NCBI RefSeq assembly: GCF_000316115.1 | Contig: NZ_JH993797.1 | Location: forward strand, 5,318,486-5,382,485 | Direction of reading: 5' to 3' | Length of the DNA stretch: 64,000 nt | Source of the DNA: Leptolyngbya sp. PCC 7375 | GTDB taxonomy: Bacteria > Cyanobacteriota > Cyanobacteriia > Phormidesmidales > Phormidesmidaceae | Shown here: positions 1 to 9,772 of the stretch, in pieces | Layout of the letters: each line of letters begins with the position of its first letter | How positions within the stretch are numbered: position 1 is the stretch's first letter | The notes under the pieces: model-generated | What the model saw: the letters and a program-made list of their open reading frames with translations, nothing else | Databases searched by the model: none | Told to the model about the DNA's origin: nothing | Position numbers and translations under genes: made by a program

Positions 1-1140
1 TCTGATCAAACCTATTTGCAACGTCTTATCTCAGGTGATGAAGGTACTTCTCAAACTGCATCTTCAAGAGCTAATGATTTCTTGCAATCTCCGTCTGGTC
101 AAGTGTTTTCTGAGGAAAGGTTAGCCTTTGAAACACCAGCTTCCCAATCAAGAAGCAACTCTGGGTTAATCGATAATCCATTTGCTCCTGACTTCAGTTT
201 CCAAGGTACATCTATTGTCGGCAATGAGGAGTTTTCTGGGCGCGCTCGCATTAGTGCAACGTACCCCATCAGTCAAAATCTACTGATAGGAGGGTCTGTC
301 GAAGCAGTTAATGGCACTGCCTTTGTAGATTCTTCAGATGAGGGGGCCAGGCTTAATGAACTTTATCTAGCGGCTTCTTTACCATCTTCTCCAAATTTAA
401 GGTTGATAGCAGGACAGCTCGATTTCTCTTCCTATTTTGATCGTAATAGTTTCGCTAAAGATGGGGCGACTCAGTTCTTTAACGGGGCTTTTCAGACAAG
501 CCCTGCTATCGTATCATCGCTGGGTAACTCTAATCTAGGGGCACTCATCAATTGGAGTGTTAACGATAACTTAGATCTCCGCGCCGCAACGTTTTCCTCA
601 GACCGAGATTTGAGTGACTTTAATTTTGATAGCTACGCTGGTGAAGTCGCCTATCGCTCTGGCAATGTAATTGTCCGAGGCACCTATGTCTCTGGTCGTG
701 ATGGAGGAGCAGATACAGGATTCCAAAACAGTTTTCTAATTGATAGAGGTAATGGACAGACTGGTATTTTGCCAGGTGATCGTGAAGTTTCCTATGGAAT
801 CAATGGCGAAGTCTATTTTCCAGAGGCAAATTTAGGATTATTCGGACGATACGGTATTTATGAAAACCAGACTCTCGATCTTAGCGGTGAGACCTTTAGT
901 CTTGGTGTAACTTTATTTGACTTGCTTTCAGACAATGATCGATTAGGCGTAGCCTACGGTCAAACAGTCTCCAACGATTCCCTTCGAGAGATAGAAGGCT
1001 CAGTATCACCAGAGGTTTTTGAAGTTTTCTATGACTTTGAACCCGTTGACGAGTTTAGAGTGGGTGCTAGTATTCAGCAAACCAACGGTTTTTCGGACAC
1101 AGTCTTTCAGTTTCGGCTAGGGTACGATTTTGGCTGGTAG
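1..1140 (+). CDS. Outer-membrane beta-barrel protein, porin-like (5' end outside window)
   Basis: The reading frame is open from base 1, so the true start and signal peptide lie upstream. The visible 379 residues are rich in alternating polar/aromatic strands (SGRARISATYP, LRLIAGQLDFSSYFD, EVAYRSGNVIVRGTYVSG) and end in LGYDFGW, a terminal aromatic residue typical of outer-membrane barrels recognised by BamA. The pattern resembles OprB/carbohydrate-selective porins, but I cannot assign a family with certainty. It sits 112 bp upstream of a TPR protein and the bcsZ-bcsB-bcsA genes on the same strand. By inference it could be the outer-membrane exit pore for cellulose, the job done by the C-terminal barrel of BcsC in proteobacteria. 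A general porin that merely lies next to the operon is the alternative. Confidence 0.7.
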   Translation, partial: SDQTYLQRLISGDEGTSQTASSRANDFLQSPSGQVFSEERLAFETPASQSRSNSGLIDNPFAPDFSFQGTSIVGNEEFSGRARISATYPISQNLLIGGSVEAVNGTAFVDSSDEGARLNELYLAASLPSSPNLRLIAGQLDFSSYFDRNSFAKDGATQFFNGAFQTSPAIVSSLGNSNLGALINWSVNDNLDLRAATFSSDRDLSDFNFDSYAGEVAYRSGNVIVRGTYVSGRDGGADTGFQNSFLIDRGNGQTGILPGDREVSYGINGEVYFPEANLGLFGRYGIYENQTLDLSGETFSLGVTLFDLLSDNDRLGVAYGQTVSNDSLREIEGSVSPEVFEVFYDFEPVDEFRVGASIQQTNGFSDTVFQFRLGYDFGW

Positions 1141-1252
1141 ATCTGTTGGCCTTGAGCAAAGAGTAATAGCGGACAGTAAAAAGTTTCTTTGATCACATTA
1201 GAGTACTGAAAATCATAGGATAGAGAACTTTTATCAAAGTTCTGCCAGAAGA

Positions 1253-3253
1253 ATGAGATATCGACACCATCTTAAAACTGTTTTTATTTGTGCAATATTA
1301 TTATCTAGCACACATCTTGGAAATTCGACTCCAGTATGGGCTCAACCAACGACGCCTACTCTTGAAGCGAAATCATCCCAACAGGGATTCTCTCTACTAG
1401 AGCGGGGTTTAGTAGATCAGGCAATTAGAGAGTTTCGAAGAACATTAAAGCGCACGCCACAGTCTCTTGAGGCTAATTTAGGTTTAGCCATGTCCTATGA
1501 ACGGGCTGGAAGAGATGCTGATGCCTTTCGCACCTACCAAAAGATCGTGGATATTAGCCCGAATAATGTAGATGCACTCAGAGCAATTGGGAAACTAGGA
1601 GGATATCGCCCAGAGTGGCAATCTCAGGGAATAGAGGCTCTATCAACGTTACTCCAGAATAGCCCTCAAGATCAAAGTGCGTTAACTCAACGGGCTTTGC
1701 TTTATACCTATCAAGGTCGGTTTAGTGAAGCTACAGAAGATTATGCACGCGTGCTACGCGGCAGTCCTTCTCCTGAAACAGTTTTAAGTGCAGCTGAAGC
1801 CTATACCTACAGCGGCAACTACAATCAAGGACTAGAGCTGTTCAGCCACTATCAAAATAGTGGACGATCTATTCAAGGGAGTGCGACCATTGCCTATTCT
1901 CTTGCAGAAAGAGAAATTGGTAATCCAGGCCGGTCAATCGAAATTTTAGAAAGTGCACTACGACAAAGCCGTGGTGAAAATAACATAACATTGCAACAGC
2001 GAGGTGCACTAGCAGCAAGTTATGCAGCTAATGGCCAATTTGAGCAGGCCGAAACTGCCATCGCTCCTGTGGTAGGTCGTCAAGATTCTCGACTAACATT
2101 AGCCCGAGCATACAATGAACTTTGGCGTTACAGTCAGAACCCGGCTTATGCTAATGAAGCCGCTGCCCACTATCAAGAAATATTAGCTCAACCCTCACAG
2201 TACGTAACTATCGGAGTGGCTAGAGAGGTTGCTTATGCCCTCAGTGGTTTACCTAGTCAGCAGTCTTTGGCCTTACAAGTCTATCGTCAACTTACTTCCC
2301 AGCAACCAGATGATATTGGGTTGAAATTTCAAAGGGGAGTTCTAGAAAAACAACTGGGTTTTGCGTCGATTGCAGACCTACAGGATATTTTGCGAGGACT
2401 ACAGTCATCATCCGTTGATATTGGCACACAGAGAAATATCGCCCGAGGTTTAATCCGGTTAGATCCCCCTGAAGCTGCATTATTACCGTTATACCAAGCC
2501 CTTATTGAGAGTGGTCTACAAGAACCTCTCTTGTATTATCGAATTGCCCAAGTCTATCTTGAGAATCAAAACTATCAAGCTGCCCGAGCTGCACTATCCA
2601 CCTATGCTGACAGCGCATTAGGGATCAATCGGCAAAGTAGTGGCCTGCTCTTATTAGCTGATATTGAACGCCGCGAAGGAGATTTCGCAACCAGTAGCAA
2701 TATTTATGATGCTATCTTACGCAGTCGACCGACGGATCAGTCCATTACAGCAGCAGCTCTGGCCGGATATGCTGAGATACTTAGGGTTCAAGAGCGTAAT
2801 GAAGAAGCTCTGGTCCTTTACGATCAGCTGCTTGCACAAAGCCCACAACCTACAACCTCTCAAATCTTACGACGGACTCGTTTAGCTCTCTTGGCAAAGA
2901 GAATATCAGAAGCTGAAGCTAAAGAGCTGCTAATGCGCTCGTCTCAAGGAAATTTTGCGGTAGAACGCTCAGACTTTTTTGCACAAGGTGATTTAGCTGT
3001 TGACTTAGAGCAATTTGAGTTAGCCGAAGAAGCGTATACCACCCTGCTAAGAGCGTATCCCAATGACACCAGTGGCCTCATGGCATTGGCAGGTTTGTAT
3101 TATGCACAACAGCGCTTAAATGAAGCATCCAAGATATATGAAGATATCTTGGCAGACGATCCTAACAATCAATCAGCTCAATCAGCGCTTGTAAGTTTAA
3201 CTCAGGGATATCTATATCGACGAGGGTTTCAACCATTTTGGGAACGATATTAA
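1253..3253 (+). CDS. TPR-repeat exported protein of the cellulose operon (BcsC-like scaffold without barrel)
   Basis: A 666-residue protein with an N-terminal signal peptide (hydrophobic FICAILLSS, likely cleavage after VWA-Q near residue 30). The rest is almost wholly tetratricopeptide-like helices, for example GLVDQAIREFRRTLKRTPQ, NLGLAMSYERAGRDADAF and GLYYAQQRLNEASKIYEDIL. It ends GYLYRRGFQPFWERY and has no beta-barrel, whereas BcsC proteins are TPR followed by a barrel in one chain. The start is the ATG in AGAAGAATG. It precedes the GH8 gene by 21 bp, so co-transcription is likely. Inferred role: periplasmic scaffold guiding the glucan from BcsB to an outer-membrane pore, perhaps the barrel encoded just upstream. 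Confidence 0.8.
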   Translation: MRYRHHLKTVFICAILLSSTHLGNSTPVWAQPTTPTLEAKSSQQGFSLLERGLVDQAIREFRRTLKRTPQSLEANLGLAMSYERAGRDADAFRTYQKIVDISPNNVDALRAIGKLGGYRPEWQSQGIEALSTLLQNSPQDQSALTQRALLYTYQGRFSEATEDYARVLRGSPSPETVLSAAEAYTYSGNYNQGLELFSHYQNSGRSIQGSATIAYSLAEREIGNPGRSIEILESALRQSRGENNITLQQRGALAASYAANGQFEQAETAIAPVVGRQDSRLTLARAYNELWRYSQNPAYANEAAAHYQEILAQPSQYVTIGVAREVAYALSGLPSQQSLALQVYRQLTSQQPDDIGLKFQRGVLEKQLGFASIADLQDILRGLQSSSVDIGTQRNIARGLIRLDPPEAALLPLYQALIESGLQEPLLYYRIAQVYLENQNYQAARAALSTYADSALGINRQSSGLLLLADIERREGDFATSSNIYDAILRSRPTDQSITAAALAGYAEILRVQERNEEALVLYDQLLAQSPQPTTSQILRRTRLALLAKRISEAEAKELLMRSSQGNFAVERSDFFAQGDLAVDLEQFELAEEAYTTLLRAYPNDTSGLMALAGLYYAQQRLNEASKIYEDILADDPNNQSAQSALVSLTQGYLYRRGFQPFWERY

Positions 3254-3274
3254 ATTAGCTTTTGTTCCGGTGCT

Positions 3275-4633
3275 ATGAGTAACTACTACTCCACATTCAA
3301 TACCTTGATCCAATCTAGCTTGCGGGCAACTGTTTCAATCGGAATCACAACTCTTTTTGGCTGTTCATTACAATCGACAGGCCCAAGTAGCGAGCTTGGA
3401 CAACTTAATAACTCACAGTCACAGGTTTCTAATCTCAATAGCCAAAAAGATTCATCCCCATTTACTGCCCAAGGAATCACATCCCAGAATGTTATCACCC
3501 AAAGCTGGGAAACGTATCGCCAAAGATTTATTCAGACCGATGGCCGAGTAATCGATCGCGAAGATAAAGATCGTTCAACCTCTGAGGGACAGGCCTATGC
3601 CATGCTCAGAGCCGTGCTTGTAGATGATCCAGAAACATTCTCCCAAACGTTGCAATGGGCAGAAGAAAATCTTCGTCGTCACACAGCCGAGGGCATTCCA
3701 CAAGATCATCTCTGGTCGTGGAGATGGGGACAATATGATGACGGGACATGGGGCACCATCGATAAAAACTTCGCGAGCGATGCCGATATTGATGCTATTA
3801 CTGCACTGATTTTGGCTGGCCGTCGATGGAATCGGCTTGACTATCTTGAATTGGCTCAGCTCAAATTAGCAGACCTTTGGGAGTATTCAACACTGGTGAC
3901 TACCGCTGTTGATGACAAGTCTGGGTCAATGCGTTACTTGTTGCCTGGTCCTGTCGATGCATTTAAGCCTCAACCTAACCAGGTTTACCTTAATCCTAGC
4001 TACATGGCTCCCTATGCCTTTCGGCTATTTGCCCAAGTTGATCCTAGGCGAGACTGGATGTCTTTAGTGGAAAGTAGCTATGGGGTTTTAGAGGCATCCT
4101 CTGAACTGGCAGCTAGTCAACTGCCTGGTGATTGGGTGCTACTGAACATGCAAAGTGGACAGTTTGAATTGAGCGATGCAGATACACTACCGTCGGTTTA
4201 TAGTTTTGATGCCTATCGAGTCTGGTGGCGTGTCAGGCTTGATGCTCTTTGGTTTGATGAACCCAGGGCTAATGCCTATCTCCAAAGTCACCTGACGTTT
4301 CTAATAGGGCTTTGGCAGTCGCAGCGATTTATTCCTGCTCGTATTGCTACATCGGGTAAACCTACCGTGGACTATGAATCAACAGCTCAATACGCGATGC
4401 TTTATTTTGGCCTTCAGGGCATTGAAGATAGTATCGCACAACAAATTTTAGAAGAAAAGTTGGAGCCTAGCTATCAGAATGGTTTTTGGGATAACAACAC
4501 AGCTTATTATGTTCAAAATTTAGGCTGGTTTGCCTTCTATCCGTTTGAAAGCTTGGATAAGCAATGGCTGACACAAGAAAACAATTTGTCGCAAGCCCCT
4601 GCGAGCCAACAAATCACCAGCGGTTCTCTCTAA
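3275..4633 (+). CDS. bcsZ: Glycoside hydrolase family 8 endoglucanase of the cellulose operon
   Basis: A 452-residue GH8 (cellulase D) enzyme expected to cut beta-1,4-glucan during cellulose secretion. The hallmark TSEGQAYAML near residue 102 carries the acid Glu, and DADIDAITALI near residue 169 carries the Asp typical of the (alpha/alpha)6 barrel family. WSWRWGQYDDGTWGTIDKNFASD lies just before it. The N-terminus has a hydrophobic stretch ending LFGCS near residue 30, which resembles a lipobox, so a periplasm-facing lipoprotein is possible; a Ser/Gln-rich linker of about 40 residues follows. It lies between the TPR gene and bcsB, and this context supports the BcsZ role. Confidence 0.88.
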   Translation: MSNYYSTFNTLIQSSLRATVSIGITTLFGCSLQSTGPSSELGQLNNSQSQVSNLNSQKDSSPFTAQGITSQNVITQSWETYRQRFIQTDGRVIDREDKDRSTSEGQAYAMLRAVLVDDPETFSQTLQWAEENLRRHTAEGIPQDHLWSWRWGQYDDGTWGTIDKNFASDADIDAITALILAGRRWNRLDYLELAQLKLADLWEYSTLVTTAVDDKSGSMRYLLPGPVDAFKPQPNQVYLNPSYMAPYAFRLFAQVDPRRDWMSLVESSYGVLEASSELAASQLPGDWVLLNMQSGQFELSDADTLPSVYSFDAYRVWWRVRLDALWFDEPRANAYLQSHLTFLIGLWQSQRFIPARIATSGKPTVDYESTAQYAMLYFGLQGIEDSIAQQILEEKLEPSYQNGFWDNNTAYYVQNLGWFAFYPFESLDKQWLTQENNLSQAPASQQITSGSL

Positions 4634-4667
4634 GTTTCTATTATATGTTTATTTAATTCTGAGCAAT

Positions 4668-7112
4668 ATGTCTTTCCCTAAACCTTATAGTTCTCTTAAG
4701 AAAGCAACGCTAAAAAGAACTCTGTCCCTACGACAACAATTATTTCGACGATTATTCCGATCTGGAGTAAGTTTATTTTGTCTACTAGGTCTTGGAATTA
4801 CGTTACTACTGCCTATGGTAGCAAGTGCTCAGACACCAACAAACAGTTCTCAATCAACGGTAATAAAAACTTTTCCGCTACCTAGTAGCAAAATTGAAGA
4901 GGAAAATGCAGGAGCAAGTGCTTCCAATGATGCAACAACCCAGGAAGCGTCTAGCACAACCGCTGATTCAACGCTAAACGCAGATGGTGAGGGCCTAACC
5001 CCCACTTATGAATATCGCTTGCCATTTAATCGAGATGCCAGTGTTGGCAACCGTATTCGCCTAGAAGGCGTTTATTCTGACGCGAGTATGTACTTCAGCC
5101 GACCTAGAAACTGGGATTTGACTGATGTTAAAGTACAGATTAAGCTGCGGCACTCACCTTCTTTAATACCTGAGAAATCAAATCTTGTAGTTCGCATGAA
5201 TGACACAAGTATTGGCAGTGTCTCACTGGATCGCTCAGAAGCAGAAGTCGCTCAATTTTTGTTTGACATCCCTGCAAATTTGATTCAAGACGAGAATTTT
5301 CTCAACATGGAAGTTGAGCACAATACGTCTGAAACCTGCACTAATCCCAATGATCCGGCTCTTTGGACAGAGGTTTTGCCAGACTCAGAGTTCTTGTTTA
5401 AGTTTAAGACTAAGAACTTTATGGCTGATTTTAATCAATACCCCTATCCGTTCTTTGATGATTTGAGCCTGGATGACACTAAACTGGCTTATCTACGCCC
5501 CAAAACTTACAGTGAAAAATGGTTGACAACCGCAGCACGTTATCAAGCATCAATCGGGCGTCTTGCCGAATATCGACCGTTGACCGCTAGACTGGTCAAT
5601 TCAGCAGATGACCTAGACTGGAATGAGCGTCTGGTTGTTATCGGTACACCTGCTGAACAATCTATTTTGACTTCTCTGGATTTGCCTTTTAGTTTATCGG
5701 CAAATAAGCTCCTGGATGGAGATGACAACCCACTCAAAGGAGAGGTCGGTATCTTAGCTCAAACAGCGGATCCTGATACAGGTAACCCTATTCTGGTAGC
5801 TACAGGTAACAGTGAGGAAGGCGTTCAGCTTGCTATACAATTCTTGGTTCAGTCCCAGGAACAAACAATTGGAGCAGGGCAAGCTTTACTAGTCGAGAGT
5901 TTAGCTGAGACTACCTCACCTGATGAGCGCAATTGGCCTGGTTATCTCCCCCAGGAGAAAGAGTTTGTACTCAGCGCTCTCCAGGACGAGAATGGCAACC
6001 TGTTTGAGGATACAACGGTACGAGGGACAAATGGTCCACCGGTCCGAATTGACTTCCGGGCATTACCCGACAGCCAATTTAGCCGAGGTAGCAACCTTAA
6101 ACTTCACTACAGTCATACATCCCAGATTAATCCACGTACGTCTTCTATCGAGGTTATCCTGGACGATGTGACAATTGGTTCTAAGCCACTGTCTACAAAA
6201 AATCATAGTAATCAGACGTATCAGATTGATTTGCCCCCTCACCTGATGAAGCCTGATTCTGAGCTACGGGTGCAATTTACGATGAATCCTCAAGATTCAA
6301 CCGTATGTGGCATGGCTGCTCAAAAACAGCTCTGGGGAACATTGCACAATGATACGAGTTTCCAACTCTCTCGTTATACCGTTGCTCAGTTACCCGATTT
6401 AGAACTGTTTCGCGTCGGCTATCCATTCACGGCCCCGCAGGATCTCTCAAAAACTGCGATCGCACTTCCCGATAGCCCTTCCCAAGCTGAGATAGAAACC
6501 TTGCTCGCCTTAAGTGGCCGACTAGGCAAACTATCAAAGGCCGAGAGCATTGAACTCAATGTTTATAAAAACAGCTCAATCCCTGGCGCAGACAGAAGTA
6601 AGTTTCACTGGGTTGGCATCGGTTTGCGGGAACAATTCCCATTCTCAGAAGCCTTTAATGCCAATGGATTCAGACTATTTTCCCAGTTCAGACGTCAGTG
6701 GAAAGACAACCAGATTCAGAGTATTCAAGACAATGAAGGCGTAATCAAAGCAGTACTGTCACCCTGGAGTAATGAGCACATTCTTCTAGCCTTAAGTGCT
6801 CAGACAGAGGCTGGACTGAGAGAGGTACAAGATGCCCTGGATCTTGAACCTTTGTTCCTGGCACTCAATGGAGACACCACTCTAATTGGACGCAAGGTGC
6901 CAAATCCTTCTCCCTATGACCGGAAGGACTACAACATGCGTTTTCTAGACGAATCTGCTAAGCGACAAATTGTTGATGCAGGTGTGATTCAGCGCAGTTC
7001 ACTCTTTTTAGAGAATCACTGGTGGACATTACCCATTGGCATTATCATCATGGCCCTGCCACTCTACAGCATTTCACAGCTTTATCTCAATCGTCTCTCT
7101 GATCCTGAATAA
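4668..7112 (+). CDS. bcsB: Cellulose synthase periplasmic subunit BcsB
   Basis: An 814-residue protein with an N-terminal membrane/signal segment (FCLLGLGITLLLPMVASAQ, residues about 37-56), a low-complexity Ser/Thr/Ala linker, a large periplasmic part and one C-terminal transmembrane helix (LPIGIIIMALPLYSISQLYL). BcsB features include two carbohydrate-binding-like beta domains (FDIPANLIQDENFLNMEVEHN; IDLPPHLMKPDSELRVQFTM), each followed by a flavodoxin-like part, and the conserved Cys of ETCTNPNDPALW and TVCGMAAQKQLWG. In characterised systems the C-terminal helix docks on BcsA and the periplasmic part receives the polymer. It ends 5 bp before bcsA, so the two are probably translated together. 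Confidence 0.92.
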   Translation: MSFPKPYSSLKKATLKRTLSLRQQLFRRLFRSGVSLFCLLGLGITLLLPMVASAQTPTNSSQSTVIKTFPLPSSKIEEENAGASASNDATTQEASSTTADSTLNADGEGLTPTYEYRLPFNRDASVGNRIRLEGVYSDASMYFSRPRNWDLTDVKVQIKLRHSPSLIPEKSNLVVRMNDTSIGSVSLDRSEAEVAQFLFDIPANLIQDENFLNMEVEHNTSETCTNPNDPALWTEVLPDSEFLFKFKTKNFMADFNQYPYPFFDDLSLDDTKLAYLRPKTYSEKWLTTAARYQASIGRLAEYRPLTARLVNSADDLDWNERLVVIGTPAEQSILTSLDLPFSLSANKLLDGDDNPLKGEVGILAQTADPDTGNPILVATGNSEEGVQLAIQFLVQSQEQTIGAGQALLVESLAETTSPDERNWPGYLPQEKEFVLSALQDENGNLFEDTTVRGTNGPPVRIDFRALPDSQFSRGSNLKLHYSHTSQINPRTSSIEVILDDVTIGSKPLSTKNHSNQTYQIDLPPHLMKPDSELRVQFTMNPQDSTVCGMAAQKQLWGTLHNDTSFQLSRYTVAQLPDLELFRVGYPFTAPQDLSKTAIALPDSPSQAEIETLLALSGRLGKLSKAESIELNVYKNSSIPGADRSKFHWVGIGLREQFPFSEAFNANGFRLFSQFRRQWKDNQIQSIQDNEGVIKAVLSPWSNEHILLALSAQTEAGLREVQDALDLEPLFLALNGDTTLIGRKVPNPSPYDRKDYNMRFLDESAKRQIVDAGVIQRSSLFLENHWWTLPIGIIIMALPLYSISQLYLNRLSDPE

Positions 7113-7117
7113 CCCTA

Positions 7118-9703
7118 ATGTCTCCCGCTAAAACTAATTCTTATCAGCCTTCCCTCATTCAGGGGTTGCTACAGCTGCCCCATGTGTTTGAAAAATTTCT
7201 CTCCCCTTTTGGTAAATGGCCACTGCTCGGACTGATTACGATGTGTCTGGTGGCATCCATACCACTGATCACGACTCCGCTTGAAGTTTGGCAACAAGGT
7301 ATCGTCGCTATTTTTTTAACCCTATTGGGTTGGGCAATCGTATGGCTTGAAAACCAGCGACCGCAAAAGCAAGCCAGTGAAGCATTACATCTTTTCATGG
7401 CTTGGATCAGCATTGTGGTGACGCTACGGTATCTGTACTACCGTGTTAACTACACCCTCAATCTGGACGGTTGGGTGAACGGGTTCTTTAGCTTACTGCT
7501 GTTTGTTGCTGAGCTGTATGCGATTGGTACTCTGATACTGTCTTATTTTCAGACATTAAGGATTCGCGATCGCAACCCCATCGATATCAGTACCATTCCA
7601 CAACAACAGTGGCTAAAGGTTGATGTCTACATTCCCACCTATAACGAAGATGTCAACATTGTTCGTAAAACAGCTCTGGCTGCTCTGGCGCTGGATTATC
7701 CAAAAGATAAGAAGACCATCTATATTCTTGATGATGGTCGTAAGTATCCAGAACGGCGTAAACAGCTCTATAGAATGTGTAAGGAACTGGGCTGTACTTT
7801 ACTCACGCGTCCTAATAACAACCATGCCAAAGCAGGTAACATTAACACGGCTCTAAAACGTACCCATGGCGATTTGGTCCTCATTCTTGATTGCGACCAC
7901 ATTCCCGCCAAACCCCTTCTCAAAAATACAGTCGGCTTCTTTTCAGATCCCAAAGTAGCTTTAGTTCAAACACCTCACTGGTTTTATAATCCCGATCCAT
8001 TTGAGCGCAATTTGCTGACTCGGGGTCGGGTACCCGTAGCCAATGAGTTGTTCTATAAGGTGATTCAAAAAGGGAACGATTTTTGGAACGCCACTTTCTT
8101 TTGCGGGTCAGCTGCCATTGTACGTAAAAAACCCCTATTGGAAGTGGGTGGTATCGCTGTTGAGACCGTTACCGAAGATTGCCACACCTCATTAAGACTA
8201 CACTCCAAAAAATACAAATCAATCTATTACGACAAGATTATGGTTGCCGGGCTTGCCCCTGAAACCTTTGCCTCTTATGTGGGGCAACAGGTTCGCTGGG
8301 CAAGGGGCATGGCTCAAATCCTTCGTATTGAAAACCCATTATTTAACCCCAAACTCAAGCTATCATTTGCGCAAAGACTGTGCTATTTTTCAGCAACAAG
8401 CCACTTCTTTTTTGGGTTCCCACGTCTTTTATATGCCCTTGCTCCTGTCCTCTATTTGCTGTTGGGGATTAACCTAATTCGCGGGATAGGTCTTGAAACC
8501 TTAGCCTACGCATTACCCCATATTGTATTGGCCATGTATGCCAACTACATCACTCAAAAGCAAGTACGTTTCTCTTTTTGGAACGAAATCTTTGAATATG
8601 CACTAGCATTTCAAAACGGTATCGTTACCTTGATGGCCTTGATCAACCCAAAACTTGGCAGTTTTAACGTAACAGATAAGGGTGTATCGGTAACTAAGCG
8701 AGTCTTTGACTGGAACTCTTCGCGTGCCACCTTGGTGATGGTAGCGCTCCTGGTCTCCTCTTTACTCGCTGTCCCCTTCTGGTTAGCTATCAATCCAAAC
8801 GTTACTGAAGCCGTTCTCATTAATGCAGGGTGGTGTATTTTTAACCTCATCCTGTTAGTGGCCTCATTACTGGTTGCCTATGAACAACCGCAAGTACGAG
8901 ACGCGCATCGTCTGAATCGTGAACTAGATATTGCCATTCACAACCATGGCCAATACCAAGACTTAGTGGGTAAAACCATTAACATTAGTGAAACAGGTGC
9001 ACTACTCTCCTTGAGCAATTGGCCAAACCTGCCCGATCGCCTAAACTTGCAGATTTGGGGAGATTCAGATTCGACCGTGTGTATTGACGCTAAGGTGCAT
9101 CGAGTCAAGGTTGTCAAAGATAACGAAGTCACCGTGGCTGTTGAATTTGTTGACATGACCCAGGAACAGTGGGAAATGCTGGTACTAGTTATCTATGCCG
9201 ATGTCAATGAATGGTACTCCCAAAGCAGACCTCACCCCGATAATCTTTTAAAGTCGGTGCAGTTTGTATTTACCGCTCTTTCCAGGGCATTTAGAGAACC
9301 TAAAGCAGCCCAAGCCACTGTTGTTCAAAAACAGGTCAATATTCCTACCGAAGTCTACTGGGAAGGACATTTTTACCCAGCCATCATTACCGCAGCAAGT
9401 TCTCGCCATCTCAAACTAGAGATGCCAGATACAATTCTCCACGGTAGCGACTACATTCAGCAAAATCAGCCACCTGTTGGCTTATTAATCAGGAGCGGAA
9501 ATAATAATCGTGCCCCCATGAAGCTGCTAGCCCAGCTGATCTCAGTTGAATCGTCTGCATCGGGTTCAGCCGCCTGGGAAGATGAGAAAGTGACTGTTGA
9601 ACTTTCTTTCCCGACAACGCTTGATAAGGTGCAACGCAAGAAGATTGATTATCTATTGAAATCCTCCAGCGTTGCACCAGAAATGTTGCCTAAATATAGC
9701 TAA
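7118..9703 (+). CDS. bcsA: Cellulose synthase catalytic subunit BcsA (UDP-forming) with PilZ domain
   Basis: An 861-residue inner-membrane processive GT2 glycosyltransferase polymerising glucose from UDP-glucose into beta-1,4-glucan. N-terminal transmembrane helices precede the cytosolic GT domain: VDVYIPTYNED near residue 168, DDGRKYPERR near 205, the metal-binding DCDH near 257, TVTEDCHTS near 352 with the catalytic-base Asp, and QQVRWARGM near 390 (QxxRW). More helices follow, then a PilZ domain with RDAHR near 594 and NISETG near 622, matching the RxxxR and [DN]xSxxG c-di-GMP binding motifs. All key residues are present, so activation by c-di-GMP is expected. It is the last gene of the operon. 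Confidence 0.95.
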   Translation: MSPAKTNSYQPSLIQGLLQLPHVFEKFLSPFGKWPLLGLITMCLVASIPLITTPLEVWQQGIVAIFLTLLGWAIVWLENQRPQKQASEALHLFMAWISIVVTLRYLYYRVNYTLNLDGWVNGFFSLLLFVAELYAIGTLILSYFQTLRIRDRNPIDISTIPQQQWLKVDVYIPTYNEDVNIVRKTALAALALDYPKDKKTIYILDDGRKYPERRKQLYRMCKELGCTLLTRPNNNHAKAGNINTALKRTHGDLVLILDCDHIPAKPLLKNTVGFFSDPKVALVQTPHWFYNPDPFERNLLTRGRVPVANELFYKVIQKGNDFWNATFFCGSAAIVRKKPLLEVGGIAVETVTEDCHTSLRLHSKKYKSIYYDKIMVAGLAPETFASYVGQQVRWARGMAQILRIENPLFNPKLKLSFAQRLCYFSATSHFFFGFPRLLYALAPVLYLLLGINLIRGIGLETLAYALPHIVLAMYANYITQKQVRFSFWNEIFEYALAFQNGIVTLMALINPKLGSFNVTDKGVSVTKRVFDWNSSRATLVMVALLVSSLLAVPFWLAINPNVTEAVLINAGWCIFNLILLVASLLVAYEQPQVRDAHRLNRELDIAIHNHGQYQDLVGKTINISETGALLSLSNWPNLPDRLNLQIWGDSDSTVCIDAKVHRVKVVKDNEVTVAVEFVDMTQEQWEMLVLVIYADVNEWYSQSRPHPDNLLKSVQFVFTALSRAFREPKAAQATVVQKQVNIPTEVYWEGHFYPAIITAASSRHLKLEMPDTILHGSDYIQQNQPPVGLLIRSGNNNRAPMKLLAQLISVESSASGSAAWEDEKVTVELSFPTTLDKVQRKKIDYLLKSSSVAPEMLPKYS

Positions 9704-9772
9704 AGCAACAGCATCATTCTTGTCAGTTCGACCCGTGTCTGTAGCCAACTGACACTAAATAGCCCTCTCTCT

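Noticed and set aside
3286..3498. Minus-strand 70-codon ORF opposite the start of bcsZ
   Set aside because: No start signal, no motif, lies fully inside the GH8 coding region.
9704..9772. Terminator between the convergent bcsA and argD
   Set aside because: Only an 8-bp stem with an 18-base loop and no T-tract is visible, too weak to call.
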